Shown here one piece after another: positions 62,821 through 64,000 of a stretch of 64,000 nucleotides of DNA. Location of the stretch: positions 11,674,696 to 11,738,695 of the forward strand of contig OX579638.1 in NCBI GenBank assembly GCA_951230915.1, given 5' to 3'. Made by a program: the position numbers and the translations under genes. Position 1 is the stretch's first letter. The number at the start of each line of letters is the position of its first letter. Below the pieces are notes generated by a model that was given only the letters and a program-made list of their open reading frames with translations, did no database searches and was not told the origin of the DNA. This DNA is from Antitrichia curtipendula (lineage: Eukaryota; Streptophyta; Bryopsida; Hypnales; Leucodontaceae).

Positions 62821-63659
62821 CTTTTATTAGAAGAAAAATACAGATTTCATTTCGGATGTCCAAATGCCACAAAACAAAGCCCCTGCACTCCTTTGGGCAT
62901 AAAGAATATAATGAATTTTAAATTTTTTACATATTAGAAATTTATCTTTACTTTTATCAGGGAGAGCATGCCACCTCAAAATTAGGCAGACAGCTGAACC
63001 ACAGTGTAATAGACCAATCTCACATTTGCAGATAAGGGTGTATATATGGAGACACACTTTGTGATGATAAACGATATACGATGCATAGGTTTTGTAAACA
63101 CCAATATCCATTCTAATTTGGATGTCTTTGGAGGCTCTGGCACAGACTCAAGTGCGTATTGAAAGCATTTTGCAAGTGGATTGGCAGGATTGGCTATTTG
63201 GCAAATGCAGTCACAAGGTCAGTAAATTCTTGCACATTTGTAATCTCCTTAGAGGCCTTGCAAGTAAATGGAGTCACAGAGTCAAGTGCATTTAGCAAGC
63301 TCTTTGTAGTATAGTAGCAACATCTATAACATATGCAACGTACAAATGTAGTCACAAGCTCAGGTATGTTTCGTTAGCTCTTTTTTCAACACAACTATAG
63401 CATTTGCAGCCTACAAAAGTATGTGTAGGCTCTGCAAATTCTTTGCAGTTGCTAGCACTTTAGAGACGATGAAACAAAAAAACTGAATACATCTGATTGG
63501 CTTACTTTTCTGTAATATCTGAATCCCATGTCCTTGCAATCTCATCAAAATCCGAGTATAAGAGACTCAAGTGTGGATCACTGTGATTTCACCACAAAGT
63601 TTATGCCTATGTTTGCAAGAAGGAACAAATTGTCCGCAAAGCATTCCAACAATCCGTAA
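62821..63659. repeat. Segment D9, copy 2
   Basis: Almost identical to 35881-36721, ending with the TAA Harbinger target at 63657-63659. Confidence 0.6.
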
Positions 63660-64000
63660 AGGTATGTTCCCACTTGGTGTTAGGGGACTGTTGGTAGAGT
63701 AGTAAACAGGTGGTGCATTCCCACTACAGGGAGTGGTTGTGTGCCGAACCTAGGTGGCTGTTGATGTGGCAAGTGCAAAGAGCATGATTAAGGCCTCTTT
63801 CTTATGTAATTTTAGAGGCCCACCATTGCTTGTGCAGTCGTGTGTAGGACAGTGAACATCTTCTGGACATGTAGATTTCGTATTGTACAGACTGTTCTTA
63901 ATTACATGGTGGGCTCATATTGGCATTAAGGAAGGAGCGCCAAAGCACTTATCCCTCTTGTAAGTGATGGTAGGCCCAGTGCCCAAGGACAACGTCGTCA
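63660..64000. mobile_element. Second Harbinger copy, first 341 bp, cut by the window edge
   Basis: Starts AGGTATGTTCCCACTTGG after TAA and follows 36722-37062 with few differences. It stands in the same flank as the first copy, so the insertion was already there when units 2 and 3 were duplicated. Confidence 0.8.

Noticed and set aside
1..64000. CRISPR arrays, bacterial operons, LTR retrotransposon or viral genes
   Set aside because: No regularly spaced short repeats, no operon structure, no LTR pairs, and no integrase, capsid or other virus-like frames were seen.

Overview
The window reads as nuclear DNA of a land plant. It is AT-rich, has spliced genes (GT/AG introns, an AATAAA signal), a plant-type trihelix DNA-binding domain, plant-style LRRs, a ULP-type SUMO protease, an L1-like LINE with a DUF4283/CCHC ORF1, and a PIF/Harbinger transposon. 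A seedless lineage such as a bryophyte is possible, but I cannot fix the taxon. Percent identities were judged by eye.

Layout: the window is a degraded tandem array of about four units. Each unit is built from the same ordered segments, which I call D1-D9. D1 and D2 are non-coding repeats. D3/D4 are a minus-strand gene joining a trihelix (MYB/SANT-like) exon to LRR exons. D5 is a minus-strand ULP-type protease. D6 holds a relict plus-strand exon. D7, D8 and D9 are AT-rich repeats. Unit 0 is about 1-4080 (remnants), unit 1 about 4080-15540, unit 2 about 15545-48980 (swollen by insertions), and unit 3 about 48988-64000, running off the end. Units 2 and 3 look almost identical over several kilobases.

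Gene content: unit 2 keeps a complete six-exon ULP protease (21885-19924) but has lost the LRR half of its trihelix gene. Unit 3 keeps what looks like an intact trihelix-LRR gene (55338-52817, about 694 aa) but has lost most of the protease to a 2.7-kb deletion with an 8-bp filler. Unit 1 has pseudogenes of the trihelix-LRR gene and no protease. One apparently working copy of each gene therefore remains. The only other host gene is a partial coiled-coil protein gene (45584-48968, plus strand) whose first intron holds a copy of the DNA upstream of it.

Mobile DNA: a 6.94-kb LINE (24537-31478) has a 12-bp target-site duplication, and its empty site survives in unit 3 at 58106-58117. A 5.57-kb Harbinger (36722-42295) has TAA duplications, and its empty site is at 45836-45838; a second copy begins at 63660. 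Around these lie many small non-autonomous elements. One set has AGGT-starting ends and TA target sites. Another set has CCCC/GGGG ends in TTAA sites and resembles piggyBac. There are also several foldback elements. Both large transposons are decayed: the LINE frames break at homopolymer runs and TAG/TGA codons, and the Harbinger frames break mostly at TGA codons.
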